The notes below the pieces were generated by a model. It did no database searches. It saw nothing but the letters and a program-made list of their open reading frames with translations, and was not told the origin of the DNA. From NCBI RefSeq assembly GCF_003148465.1, contig NZ_QGGI01000005.1, positions 62,001 through 126,000 on the forward strand: a DNA stretch of 64,000 nucleotides. The letters run 5' to 3'. Made by a program: the position numbers and the translations under genes. This DNA is from Oceanotoga teriensis. GTDB lineage: Bacteria > Thermotogota > Thermotogae > Petrotogales > Petrotogaceae. Position 1 is the stretch's first letter. The number at the start of each line of letters is the position of its first letter. This document shows positions 8,776 to 17,958 of this stretch, in pieces.

Positions 8776-10059
8776 ATGAAAATTTGTCTCGTTGGATTTG
8801 GAAAAAGTAATAAACAATTAGTAAATATATTATTAGATCAAGGACATGAAATATATATCAGTCAAGATAATAAATTAACTGAAGAAGATATATTTTTATT
8901 AAAAAAATATGATATTCCATATGAAGAATCTCATGATAAGATGTTAAAAAATTGTGATTTAGCTATAATAAGTCCAGGGGTGAACCCTTACGGAAAAGCT
9001 GGAAAAATAATCTTTGAAAATAACATAAATTATACTACAGAAATAGAGTATTCATGGAATTTTATAAAAAAAGCAAATCCTAAAAGTATTTTTGTCGGTA
9101 TAACTGGAACAAATGGCAAAACAACAACAACGAGTTTATTAGGTCATATATTACATTGTAATAATTCTGAAGTTTTTGTTGGAGGAAATATTGGTGTTCC
9201 ACTTGCAAGCGCACCTATAAATGCTAAGTACTATATTCTTGAAGTGAGCTCTTTTCAACTTTTTTGGTCTAAAAACTTTTCTCCAGAAATTTCAATACTT
9301 TTAAATCTTGCTCCAGATCATTTAAACTGGCATAAAGACTTAGATGAATATTATGATAGCAAATTTAAAATGCTCAAAAATACTCAAAAAATAAATGGTT
9401 TAAGTATAATAAATAAAGATATACAAAAAAATATAAACGGCAATAATATATATGCTTTTTCTAAAGATTTTTTAAAAAATTCAAATATAATCATAAATAA
9501 TAAAACAATAAAAGTAGAAAATGAGTTTTTAAACTTTGATATTTATAAAGAAAATACTGTGGCCGCAACCATTGCTGCTTATAATTTGAATATTCCAATT
9601 AGTAACATAGAATTTGGTCTTAGATCTTTTAAAAATTTAAATCATAGAATTGAGTTTATAAAAACTTTAAAAGGCGTTTCTTTTTATAATGATTCAAAAG
9701 CTACAAATGTACATGCTGCTGTAAATGCATTTAAAAGCTTTAGAAATAAAGTTTATACAGCATTTTTATGTGGAATACCAAAAAATGAAGATATGAGTTC
9801 TTTAATAGAAGAACTTGAAAAAAATTCAAAAAACATTTATGTTTTTGGAGATATGATATCAGAAATTAAAAAATACAATTTATCTGATAAATTTATATTT
9901 ACAGAAAATGTAGATAAAGCTTTATATATGGCTTTCAAAAATTCAATTCAAAATGAAAATATAATTCTATCTCCAGCTGGTGCAAGTTTTGATCAATTTA
10001 AAAATTATGAAGATAGAGGAGATTATTTTAAAAAAATAGTTAACTCTTTGGAGGGATAA
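8776..10059 (+). CDS. murD: UDP-N-acetylmuramoylalanine--D-glutamate ligase MurD
   Basis: MurD adds D-glutamate to UDP-MurNAc-L-Ala. The N-terminal Rossmann domain opens KICLVGFGKSNKQLV, the P-loop GITGTNGKTTTTSLL lies at about 109-122, NLAPDHLNWHKDLDEY is the central motif, and FYNDSKATNVHAAVNA starts the C-terminal ligase domain. The 427-residue length is normal. It begins one base after the mraY stop, with a GGAGG ribosome site inside the mraY end. Confidence 0.94.
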   Translation: MKICLVGFGKSNKQLVNILLDQGHEIYISQDNKLTEEDIFLLKKYDIPYEESHDKMLKNCDLAIISPGVNPYGKAGKIIFENNINYTTEIEYSWNFIKKANPKSIFVGITGTNGKTTTTSLLGHILHCNNSEVFVGGNIGVPLASAPINAKYYILEVSSFQLFWSKNFSPEISILLNLAPDHLNWHKDLDEYYDSKFKMLKNTQKINGLSIINKDIQKNINGNNIYAFSKDFLKNSNIIINNKTIKVENEFLNFDIYKENTVAATIAAYNLNIPISNIEFGLRSFKNLNHRIEFIKTLKGVSFYNDSKATNVHAAVNAFKSFRNKVYTAFLCGIPKNEDMSSLIEELEKNSKNIYVFGDMISEIKKYNLSDKFIFTENVDKALYMAFKNSIQNENIILSPAGASFDQFKNYEDRGDYFKKIVNSLEG

Positions 10060-10061
10060 CT

Positions 10062-11168
10062 ATGAAAGAAAATCAAAAATCATTTGTTTTTTATTTTATT
10101 TTACTTGGTATAACCCTTATGTTGGGTGTTTTTTTCGTATATAGTGCCTTATATGCTATGGAAGATGCAAAAGGATTTGATCCAGATAGAAAACTAACGA
10201 TGTATATCATATCTATGGGTATAGGTTTTATAGGTGGTTCTATAGCTTTTATATTTGGTAATAAATTGATAAAAATCCCCATATTCATGATAAGTATGTA
10301 TACAATAATGCTGGGAGCTCTTTTTGCAGTCATGTTTACTTCTCCAATTGCTGGAGTTAGAAGATGGATTACACTGGCTGGTTTTCAATTTCAGCCGAGT
10401 GAACTTGCAAAATTTTTATTGCCAGCATTTTTAATATTTTATTATGATTTTATAAGAGATTCAAAAGAAACAATTTTTAAAAATATTTTAGTTCCTATCT
10501 TTATATCTTTACCTGTAATACTTTTAATAATGCAAGAACCTGATTTAAGTACTGCTATAATAGTTTCTTTTATAGCTTTTTTAACTATGTTAATATCTAT
10601 TAGAAATAAAAAATTAATAGTTATATTATTAATAATTGCTATAATATTTGGAATAACGGCAATATATTTTAAAGATATATTATTAACAGATTATCAATTA
10701 AAAAGATTGGATAAAGAAGATAATTTCCAAACCTTGCAATCATTAAATGCCATTAAAAGTGGAGGTCTTTTCGGGAAAACGCCTTTTGCTGGAGATTTTA
10801 AATATATGGTTCCTGAATCTTACAGTGATTTTATAATGTCAATAATAGGAGAAGAGTGGGGTAAAGTAGGAATAATAATAGTGCTAACTTTATTTTATTT
10901 TCTATCAAGAGAATTAATAATGATGTCTTATAAAACAAAATCATATATTGCTTTTTCATTTTCAACTATAATAGCCATATGGCTTTTTATACAGGTCACT
11001 ATAAATGCACTTGTAGGACTTGGTGTACCTGGTGTTCCAGTAACAGGAGTAACCCTTCCTTTGATGAGCTATGGAAATTCTTCATTAATAATTACTTTAA
11101 CATCTATAGGTCTATCTTTAGGACTCATATATTTTAATTCCGGAGGAAAAAGTAATGAAAAAAATTAA
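10062..11168 (+). CDS. ftsW: FtsW/RodA/SpoVE family peptidoglycan glycosyltransferase (probable FtsW)
   Basis: SEDS proteins polymerise lipid II at the septum or lateral wall. The 368-residue polytopic protein has about ten membrane segments and SEDS motifs: GVRRWITLAGFQFQPSELAKF near residue 90, QEPDLSTAIIV, and the C-terminal GVPGVPVTGVTLPLMSYGNSSLIITL. Its position between murD and murG argues for FtsW rather than RodA. The gene ends 14 bases inside murG. Confidence 0.9.
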   Translation: MKENQKSFVFYFILLGITLMLGVFFVYSALYAMEDAKGFDPDRKLTMYIISMGIGFIGGSIAFIFGNKLIKIPIFMISMYTIMLGALFAVMFTSPIAGVRRWITLAGFQFQPSELAKFLLPAFLIFYYDFIRDSKETIFKNILVPIFISLPVILLIMQEPDLSTAIIVSFIAFLTMLISIRNKKLIVILLIIAIIFGITAIYFKDILLTDYQLKRLDKEDNFQTLQSLNAIKSGGLFGKTPFAGDFKYMVPESYSDFIMSIIGEEWGKVGIIIVLTLFYFLSRELIMMSYKTKSYIAFSFSTIIAIWLFIQVTINALVGLGVPGVPVTGVTLPLMSYGNSSLIITLTSIGLSLGLIYFNSGGKSNEKN

Positions 11169-12186
11169 AGTTGTAGTTGCCGGTGGAGGAACTGGTGGTC
11201 ATTATTATCCAGCATTGGCTGTACTAAAAGAACTTAAAAAGAAAAATGATTTAGAAATTTTATACTTTGTAACTGATGGTAGAATAGAAGAAAAGAAACT
11301 TCCTAAAGATATTCCAGATGCAAATATTATAAAAATAAATATGAAAGGTTTGATAAGACCTATTTATAATCCTAAAAATATTCAAAGATTATTTCATGCT
11401 TATAAAAAATATATAGAAATTAAAGATGAAATCAAAAAATTTAGTCCAGATTTTGGTTTTTTAACTGGTGGATATATTTGTGGACCTGTTGGCTACTCAT
11501 TAAAGAAATTAAATATTCCTTTTTATGTTCATGAGCAAAATTCAATAATGGGAATAACCAATAAAAGACTTTCTAAATGGGCAAAAAAAATTTTCACTTC
11601 TTTTTATTTTAAGGAATTTATACAAACCGGAAATCCCGTAAGAATATCTGATCATGATATTAAAAGAGAAAATCTAAAAAAATATGGTATAGAAAATATA
11701 TCTAATAAAATATTACTTGTATTTGGTGGAAGTTTGGGTTCAAATAAAGTTGATGATATAATGTATGAAGTATATAAAAAATCTTCAATAAATACAAAAT
11801 TTATTCATATTACAGAAAATGATAATAAATTCAAAAATTTTAAAAATGTTTTTTGTTTTAAATATATAGATGAATTATATGAAATAATATCTGTTTGCGA
11901 TGGAATAGTATCAAGAGCTGGTGCTACAAGTATTGCTGAGATCAAATTTTATGATCAGAAAGCTATATTAATACCTTGGAGTGGTGCTTCAGAAAACCAT
12001 CAATATTATAATGCTCTTGAACTACAAAAAAATGGTAAAGCAATAATAATAGATGAAAAAAAACCAAATATAGAAGATATTTTAAATTTTATAAATAAAA
12101 TAAATATCAAAAATATAAATTATACATGGCATACAAAAAAAGATGTTTCAACAAATGAAATTATAAATAATATAGATGAAATTTAG
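11155..12186 (+). CDS. murG: UDP-N-acetylglucosamine--lipid I GlcNAc transferase MurG
   Basis: MurG, a peripheral membrane GT28 enzyme, adds GlcNAc to lipid I to form lipid II. The N-terminal GGGTGGHYYPALAV loop is present, with TGGYICGPVGYS and VHEQNSIMGITNK at the acceptor side, and the C-terminal UDP-GlcNAc site shows VFGGSLGSNKV and SRAGATSIAEI. The 343-residue length is normal. Translation probably uses GGAGG inside the end of ftsW, with which it overlaps by 14 bases. Confidence 0.94.
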   Translation: MKKIKVVVAGGGTGGHYYPALAVLKELKKKNDLEILYFVTDGRIEEKKLPKDIPDANIIKINMKGLIRPIYNPKNIQRLFHAYKKYIEIKDEIKKFSPDFGFLTGGYICGPVGYSLKKLNIPFYVHEQNSIMGITNKRLSKWAKKIFTSFYFKEFIQTGNPVRISDHDIKRENLKKYGIENISNKILLVFGGSLGSNKVDDIMYEVYKKSSINTKFIHITENDNKFKNFKNVFCFKYIDELYEIISVCDGIVSRAGATSIAEIKFYDQKAILIPWSGASENHQYYNALELQKNGKAIIIDEKKPNIEDILNFINKINIKNINYTWHTKKDVSTNEIINNIDEI

Positions 12187-12195
12187 GAGGTTCTC

Positions 12196-13548
12196 ATGAA
12201 GTATTACTTTTCAGGAATTGGCGGGATAGGTATGAGTTCTCTCGCTTTATATGCAAAATATACAGGTCATACAGTATATGGTTCTAATAATGAAGAAAAT
12301 GAAAGAACGAATTATCTTCAAAATCAAAATATAAATATAAAATTTGAACAAAATAAAGATATACCCGATGTAGATCTATTTATAAAATCAACTGCTATAA
12401 AAAATGATAACCCTGAAATAATAGCGGCTAAAGAAAAAAATATAAAAATATTATCGAGAATGGAATTTTTAAATACAATTCTTAAAGAAAATCATAGCAT
12501 AGGTATAACGGGTACAGATGGAAAAACAACAACTACTGCTATGACAGCAAATATATTTATAAATGCTAAAAAATCTCCAACAGTTTTTTTAGGCGGTTTG
12601 CATAAATCTCTAAAAGATGGAAACTTTAACTTTGGGAAAAATATTTTAATATCTGAAGTAGATGAAAGTGATGGGTATATAAAATATGCCTCTTCAAATA
12701 CAATACTTGTAAATAATTTAAGACCTGATCATTTAGAACATTATGATAATGATTTTGAAAATTTAAAAAAATCTATAAAAAATTATTGTAAAACTTCAAA
12801 TAAATTTTTATTCTTTAATTACGATGATCCAATTTTAAAAAAATGGAAGAATGAATTCCAAAATATTATTTATTTTGGAATAGACGAAGATGCCGATTAT
12901 ATAATGAAAAATAGAAAGCAAATAAATTCTCATCAAGAATTCGATATGTATAAAAAAGATATATATCTTGGAAAAATAACTTTATCTATGCCAGGTATCC
13001 ATTATGCTTATGACGCTTTGGCAGCTGCTTCCATTTCTTTAGAATATGGAATAAAATTTGAAGATATTCAAAGATCTTTAAAAAAATTTGAATCTGTTGG
13101 TAGAAGATTTAATATACTATATTCTAATTCTAATAAATATGTAATAGATGATTATGCTCATACTCCTGAAGAAATTTTTCATACTATTGAAGGTGCTAAA
13201 GAATATTTCCCAAATAAAAAAATAATAACAATATTTCAACCCCATAGATATACAAGACTTCATAGACATAAAAATGATTTTGTAAATGTTCTCAAAAATT
13301 CTGATGAAATAATCGTTTACAGAATATATTCAGCCTTTGAAGATCCCATAGATGGGATAGATGAAAATTATATTTGTCGTTTATTGAAAGAAAATGGAAA
13401 AAATTGTTTATTTTTTGATATTGACAATGATATGATCGATTATCTAAAAGCAATTAAAGAATCTGTCTTTTTATTTGTTGGTGCTGGTGATATAACAAAA
13501 GTAGCTTATAAACTGTCTTCTGAACTTTTAAATTCACATATAAAATAA
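12196..13548 (+). CDS. murC: UDP-N-acetylmuramate--L-alanine ligase MurC
   Basis: MurC begins stem-peptide synthesis by joining L-Ala to UDP-MurNAc. The N-terminal domain has the FSGIGGIGMSSLALYA nucleotide-binding loop, GITGTDGKTTTTA (about 103-115) binds ATP, NNLRPDHLEHYDN is the central motif and IDDYAHTPEEI starts the ligase domain. The 450 residues are complete. AGGAGG lies nine bases from the murG stop. This is the last gene of the cluster; murB, ddl and ftsQAZ do not follow, and tRNA genes come next. Confidence 0.95.
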   Translation: MKYYFSGIGGIGMSSLALYAKYTGHTVYGSNNEENERTNYLQNQNINIKFEQNKDIPDVDLFIKSTAIKNDNPEIIAAKEKNIKILSRMEFLNTILKENHSIGITGTDGKTTTTAMTANIFINAKKSPTVFLGGLHKSLKDGNFNFGKNILISEVDESDGYIKYASSNTILVNNLRPDHLEHYDNDFENLKKSIKNYCKTSNKFLFFNYDDPILKKWKNEFQNIIYFGIDEDADYIMKNRKQINSHQEFDMYKKDIYLGKITLSMPGIHYAYDALAAASISLEYGIKFEDIQRSLKKFESVGRRFNILYSNSNKYVIDDYAHTPEEIFHTIEGAKEYFPNKKIITIFQPHRYTRLHRHKNDFVNVLKNSDEIIVYRIYSAFEDPIDGIDENYICRLLKENGKNCLFFDIDNDMIDYLKAIKESVFLFVGAGDITKVAYKLSSELLNSHIK

Positions 13549-13610
13549 AACCGAATAAAATTATCGCATTTATGTATTTTTTTGTAATATTTTAGTTTCC
13601 TTTTGTTTTC

Positions 13611-13639
13611 TTGACACTTTATAATAAATATGTTATTAT
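13611..13639 (+). promoter_or_regulatory. Promoter of the tRNA operon
   Basis: TTGACA (13611-13616), 17 bases, TATTAT (13634-13639), with the first tRNA 32 bases further on. The hexamers are close to consensus. Confidence 0.88.
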
Positions 13640-13671
13640 ATATTTCGGTTGGCGAAACAAAAACAACAAAA

Positions 13672-13747
13672 GCCCCCATCGTCTAGCGGCCTAGGACATT
13701 GGCCTTTCACGCCAAAGACACCAGTTCAAATCTGGTTGGGGGCGCCA
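13672..13747 (+). tRNA. tRNA-Glu (anticodon UUC)
   Basis: The acceptor GCCCCCA pairs with TGGGGGC, the anticodon loop reads CTTTCAC giving TTC, the T arm contains GTTCAAATC, and CCA is encoded. Length 76. Confidence 0.95.
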
Positions 13748-13753
13748 TCAACC

Positions 13754-13828
13754 GGGCGCTTAGCTCAGCGGGAGAGCATCTGCCTTACAAGCAGAGGGTC
13801 GTAGGTTCAAATCCTGCAGCGCCCACCA
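13754..13828 (+). tRNA. tRNA-Val (anticodon UAC)
   Basis: The acceptor GGGCGCT pairs with AGCGCCC, the anticodon stem TCTGC/GCAGA encloses the loop CTTACAA (anticodon TAC), the T loop is GTTCAAATC, and CCA is encoded. Length 75; it starts six bases after tRNA-Glu. Confidence 0.95.
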
Positions 13829-13852
13829 TTTTTTATAAATTTATAAACGAGT

Positions 13853-13928
<76 letters not shown>

Positions 13929-13933
13929 TAAAA

Positions 13934-13964
13934 AAACAGATGATTTTTTATCATCTGTTTTTTT
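13934..13964 (+). terminator. Rho-independent terminator of the tRNA operon
   Basis: AAACAGATGA and TCATCTGTTT form a 10-bp stem around a T-rich loop, followed by a run of T. It lies just after tRNA-Phe and may also stop the convergent gene at 13986. Confidence 0.88.
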
Positions 13965-13985
13965 ATTTATATTTAAATATTTTTA

Positions 13986-14669
13986 TTAAAAAGAAAATCT
14001 CAATTTAATATAATCTATAATTATAACCATCAATAAAGCAGGCAAAAAATTTCCAACTTTTATATCTTTTAAATCAAGAAGTCTTATTCCAAGTCCAAGT
14101 ATCATAATACCTCCAACAGCTGTAAAATCATTTAAATATACTTCATCCATCAAAAAATATAAATTTTTTGAAAATATGATTAAAATAGTTTCAACAAAAA
14201 AAACGCTGATCGCCGATAGTATAACACTATATCCATAAATAGATGCAAATATTATAGAAGATATTCCATCGAGAATACTTTTTAAATTTAAAAGAGTATT
14301 ATCTTGTGAAAGACCCGCTTTCATAGCTCCCAATATAGTCATAGGACCTACAACAAATAAGATAGTCGTAGTCAAAAAACCCTTAGAAACTGTTTCTTTA
14401 TTATTCTTAAAAAAACTGGTAAGTGATTCAATTTGTTTTTCTATATTCAAAAATTCTCCTATTACTCCTCCAATTGCTAAAGAAATCAATACGATTATCA
14501 TATTATTTGATTTTAATCCCATAGAAATACCGATTATTATAGTTGTTAAGCCTATAGAATCGAATAGAATATTTCTAATTTTTGAATTAAAAAAACTTCC
14601 AAGCCATTTTCCAATCAGTGTTCCTATGATTATAGCACAAGAATTAAATATAACTGCATAATTCAACAA
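13986..14669 (-). CDS. DUF554 family membrane protein (YdfK/YqgA-like)
   Basis: This 227-residue protein has about six or seven hydrophobic segments and the DUF554 features FNSCAIIIGTLIGKWLG at the N terminus, IGLTTIIIGISMGL, a GGVIGEFLNIEKQIE segment and GGIMILGLGIRLLDLK at the C terminus. The family is conserved and possibly a transporter, but its function is unknown. The start is TTG with GAGGTGAT upstream. It lies nine bases after the 578-residue secreted hypothetical and is probably cotranscribed with it. Confidence 0.85.
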   Translation of the reverse strand: MLNYAVIFNSCAIIIGTLIGKWLGSFFNSKIRNILFDSIGLTTIIIGISMGLKSNNMIIVLISLAIGGVIGEFLNIEKQIESLTSFFKNNKETVSKGFLTTTILFVVGPMTILGAMKAGLSQDNTLLNLKSILDGISSIIFASIYGYSVILSAISVFFVETILIIFSKNLYFLMDEVYLNDFTAVGGIMILGLGIRLLDLKDIKVGNFLPALLMVIIIDYIKLRFSF

Positions 14670-14678
14670 CAGATCACC

Positions 14679-16415
14679 TCAATTTACTCTCAAAATATAA
14701 ATATCCTTTTCAGAAGAAATTATCATATAATCATCTAAAACAAAATTATATTTCATACCTTCTGAAATACTTATATTATGAAACTCTTGATCATCAAATT
14801 TTATGTAAATATTTTTTTCTTTCCAAAAATATGAATTATTATTATTATTTATATAAATAATATCCTCTTCAGTTTCAAATAATAATTCATATGATCCTTC
14901 AGTACTAATTTTATATACTTTTTTATCTTCTAAAGAAACGAATATATTTTTATCATTAAAAAATATATTTTTTACCAAAGAATCAAATTTAATTTCTTTT
15001 ACAATTTTTCCATTTTCATTTAAAATATAGATCTTGTTTTCTGTATATAATATTATTTTATTTTTGAATATTTCGATATTATTTTTATCTATATTTATTT
15101 TAAAATCCCAATTTAAATCATTTTCAGAATTATAAAAAGAAATTCCCTCATAATCAAGAATTAAATATCCTTCATTATAAGAATATATATTTCTAAAATA
15201 ATCTTCAAGATTTATTCTCTTAATAAAAGAATAATTTTCATTATATATTTCATAGTATTTTTCTAAAAAATATCCTATATAATAATTATTATTTATTTTA
15301 GTTGCTATTATATCTTTACTTGATTTTCTTATTTTTTTTAATATTTGCATATTTTTCGAATTTATAAAATAAAAATAATCCGATGATTCTGTTATCAATA
15401 TTCCATTGAAGCATTCAATATATCTTTTTGGTTTATAAGAACTTTCTATTAAAATTTGATCATTTAAAAAACCATCATATGAATATTTATATAAATTTCC
15501 AAATGTATCTATAATATATATATTATCAGAATCACTATATATATTGCTTATATTATTAAATTCATTTATTTCATCATATACCTTTATATACTCTATTGAA
15601 TTTATACTGGGATTTATTATTTCAAAATTATCTCCAATTATTTTGTTATTTCTAAATATTAAAGAATTTGTATAAAATAAATCATCATCATTATTTATTC
15701 TATATATTCCATAATTTTTTTCTTCAAAACCTTCATATTTTAGTACTTGTGAAGTATTTTTTTTATTTGAATTTTTATTTATCAAAAATAATGAATTTAT
15801 ATTTTTAAACTTTAAATGAGGAAATGTATCAAAAACTATGCCATTTTCTTTGAATATTAATTCATTTGAAAATAAAATAAATTCTTCTTCATAAAAAACA
15901 TAGTTTTTATTTTTAGATGAAAATCGATTTAAATCATTTAAATCGATTTTTATAATTCCATTTTCCAATATTATTTCAAAATTATCTGAATTTAATAAAA
16001 TTTTGTTGAATTTAATAAAAGTATCTTTTATGTTTATAATATTTTCTTTACTTTCCTCATTATAAATAGAAAAACTACTTAAAAATTCTTTTTTTATAAT
16101 AAGTTTATCATAATCATTTTTAAAATAAAAAAAATCATCTTTAACTTTGTAAAGATTTAATTTTTTATTTATAATTATTTCATTTTTTAAATGTAATCCT
16201 TTTTTAAACTCTGTTATTTTTTCTTCATAAGATAGATAAGAAAGATTATCAGCTGAATAAACATGAACTTTACCTTCGCTAATTATTTTTAAAACATTTT
16301 GTTCTAAACTTTGTATATCTCCTATTATCATATTACCATTCTTTAAAAGAATATATCCTCCAAAAACATACAAAAAGTTAATTAAAATTAATAATAATAA
16401 AAATAATTTTTTCAT
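14679..16415 (-). CDS. Secreted or membrane-anchored hypothetical protein, beta-propeller-like
   Basis: I do not recognise a family. The 578 residues begin with a signal-like segment (MKKLFLLLLILINFLYVFGG) without a lipobox Cys. The rest is extremely rich in Asn, Ile, Lys, Tyr and Glu and consists of short alternating beta-strand patterns such as ILIESSYKPKRYIECFNG and YLILDYEGISFYNSE. The spacing suggests irregular PQQ/WD-like propeller blades (about residues 240-570). The first 60 residues contain a small motif about storing a value and its display (KNGNMIIGDIQSLEQNVLKI), resembling short SH3-like folds. A GGAGTGG ribosome site precedes the ATG. Confidence 0.6.
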   Translation of the reverse strand: MKKLFLLLLILINFLYVFGGYILLKNGNMIIGDIQSLEQNVLKIISEGKVHVYSADNLSYLSYEEKITEFKKGLHLKNEIIINKKLNLYKVKDDFFYFKNDYDKLIIKKEFLSSFSIYNEESKENIINIKDTFIKFNKILLNSDNFEIILENGIIKIDLNDLNRFSSKNKNYVFYEEEFILFSNELIFKENGIVFDTFPHLKFKNINSLFLINKNSNKKNTSQVLKYEGFEEKNYGIYRINNDDDLFYTNSLIFRNNKIIGDNFEIINPSINSIEYIKVYDEINEFNNISNIYSDSDNIYIIDTFGNLYKYSYDGFLNDQILIESSYKPKRYIECFNGILITESSDYFYFINSKNMQILKKIRKSSKDIIATKINNNYYIGYFLEKYYEIYNENYSFIKRINLEDYFRNIYSYNEGYLILDYEGISFYNSENDLNWDFKINIDKNNIEIFKNKIILYTENKIYILNENGKIVKEIKFDSLVKNIFFNDKNIFVSLEDKKVYKISTEGSYELLFETEEDIIYINNNNNSYFWKEKNIYIKFDDQEFHNISISEGMKYNFVLDDYMIISSEKDIYILRVN

Positions 16416-16504
16416 AAATCCACTCCTAAACTCTTATGATACTTTAATTATAGCATTTTAAGTTTTTCTATATTATAAAATTTGGGTCATATATTCTTTC
16501 TTTC

Positions 16505-16550
16505 AAGTAAATTATTTAATTAACTGATATATTAATTAAATAATTTACTT
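16505..16550. repeat. Perfect 19-bp inverted repeat
   Basis: Arms 16505-16523 and 16532-16550 are exactly complementary, all A/T apart from one G/C pair near each outer end, around an 8-base centre (CTGATATA). No T-run follows, so it is not a clear terminator. It lies in the 193-base gap between two minus-strand genes, 15 bases beyond the terminator at 16566-16593. Confidence 0.8.
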
Positions 16551-16565
16551 TTAAAATGAAAAAAT

Positions 16566-16593
16566 CCAGTAATTAATAAAATTTAATTACTGG
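16566..16593 (-). terminator. Terminator after the CoA-disulfide reductase-like gene
   Basis: CCAGTAATTAA and TTAATTACTGG form an 11-bp stem around a 6-base loop. On the minus strand it is followed by ATTTTTTCATTTT. Confidence 0.8.
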
Positions 16594-16608
16594 AAGTATA
16601 TATTATTT

Positions 16609-17958
16609 TTATTTTACTTTTTTCATAGCCTTAGATGCAGCTATTAAAGTTATATCCCAAACTGGAGAAAATGGTGGCGAATATGGTAAATCCATATTAT
16701 ATAATTCTTGTACCGTTCCACAAGAATATATTAGAGAGACTATGATATTAACTCTTGAATGAATTTCTTTACCCACAAAATGACCTCCAAGTATTTTACC
16801 AGTTGATCTATCAAAAATCATTTTAAATGATATATTACCTGCATTCTCATAATATCCTGCTCTGGCTTTTGCTTTTATATATACACTGCCAACATTATAA
16901 TCAAGCTCTTTTGCTTTTTCATAAGTCAAACCAGTCTTAGCATATTCCATATCTAAAAACTTTGTTATAAGTGAACCAATTACCCCTTTAAACTCTTCTA
17001 CATTTCCTTTTACTGCATTTTTACCAGCTATTTTACCCTGTTTATTAGAAGTTGTTCCCAAAGGTATATATTCATCTTCACCACTTAATATATTATAAGC
17101 CGTAGCACAGTCTCCGGCAGCATATACATCTTCTATATTAGTTCTCATATAATTATCTACTATAATTGCTTTATTCTTTAACATATTAACATTTTTATTT
17201 AATAAAAAATCTGTATTAGGTTTTACACCTATAGAAATAATAATCATATCTGTTTCTATACTTTCTTTTTCTGTTTTAACTATAAATCTTTCTTTTTTTA
17301 ATATATTCTCTACCATACTTTCAGTTTTTAAATCGACTCCATTTTTTATCATATATTCAGAAAATTCATCATGAATCTCTGGTTCTATATCTCCAAGTAT
17401 ATTTTCTTTAGCCTCTATTAAAGTAACTTTTATTCCACTTTCGATAAGTACTTCAGCAACTTCAACACCTATAAAACCTCCACCTATAATAGTTGCATGA
17501 GATGGTTTGTTTTTTTCAATAAAGTTTAATATTTCTTCATCATCAGAAGGATTTCTCATTTTGAATATTCCTTCTTGACCCCAAACATCAAATTTTGGAA
17601 TTATCGGTGATGCTCCAGTACTTATTATTAATTTATCATAAAATATCTTTCTTCTATCCATATTGCCTTTTACTAAAACATATTTTTGTTCAAAATCAAC
17701 ATCAATAGCTTCATAATTGGTATAAACTTCAGCACCTTTTTTCTCTTGAAATTTTTCTGAAGTAAAAGCAAATAGATCATCTACTTCTTTTACTTTACCA
17801 TTTAAAACATATGGCAAACCACAACCACCATATGAAATATAAGGCTCTTTTTGAAATATTGCCACATTTAAACTTGGATTTTCTCTTAAAGCACTTGCAG
17901 CAGCACTTGTTCCAGCTGCAACTCCTCCTATTATCAAAATATCATACTTGTTCTTCAA
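16609..17958 (-). CDS. FAD-dependent pyridine nucleotide-disulfide oxidoreductase (CoA-disulfide reductase / NADH oxidase type)
   Basis: The enzyme is predicted to use NAD(P)H to reduce CoA-disulfide or oxygen through a single active cysteine. GGVAAGTSAAAS near residue 11 binds FAD, S42-x3-C46 (in YISYGGCGLPY) is the redox cysteine motif of CoA-disulfide reductases, GGGFIGVEVAE binds NAD(P)H, and VYAAGDCATA is the second FAD motif. The C-terminal dimerisation domain ends LPYSPPFSPVWD, with the tyrosine expected near the active site. I place the start at TTG 17958, 6 bases from GGAGGTG; the frame upstream would contain that ribosome site. It overlaps the comF end by 17 bases. Confidence 0.88.
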   Translation of the reverse strand: MKNKYDILIIGGVAAGTSAAASALRENPSLNVAIFQKEPYISYGGCGLPYVLNGKVKEVDDLFAFTSEKFQEKKGAEVYTNYEAIDVDFEQKYVLVKGNMDRRKIFYDKLIISTGASPIIPKFDVWGQEGIFKMRNPSDDEEILNFIEKNKPSHATIIGGGFIGVEVAEVLIESGIKVTLIEAKENILGDIEPEIHDEFSEYMIKNGVDLKTESMVENILKKERFIVKTEKESIETDMIIISIGVKPNTDFLLNKNVNMLKNKAIIVDNYMRTNIEDVYAAGDCATAYNILSGEDEYIPLGTTSNKQGKIAGKNAVKGNVEEFKGVIGSLITKFLDMEYAKTGLTYEKAKELDYNVGSVYIKAKARAGYYENAGNISFKMIFDRSTGKILGGHFVGKEIHSRVNIIVSLIYSCGTVQELYNMDLPYSPPFSPVWDITLIAASKAMKKVK

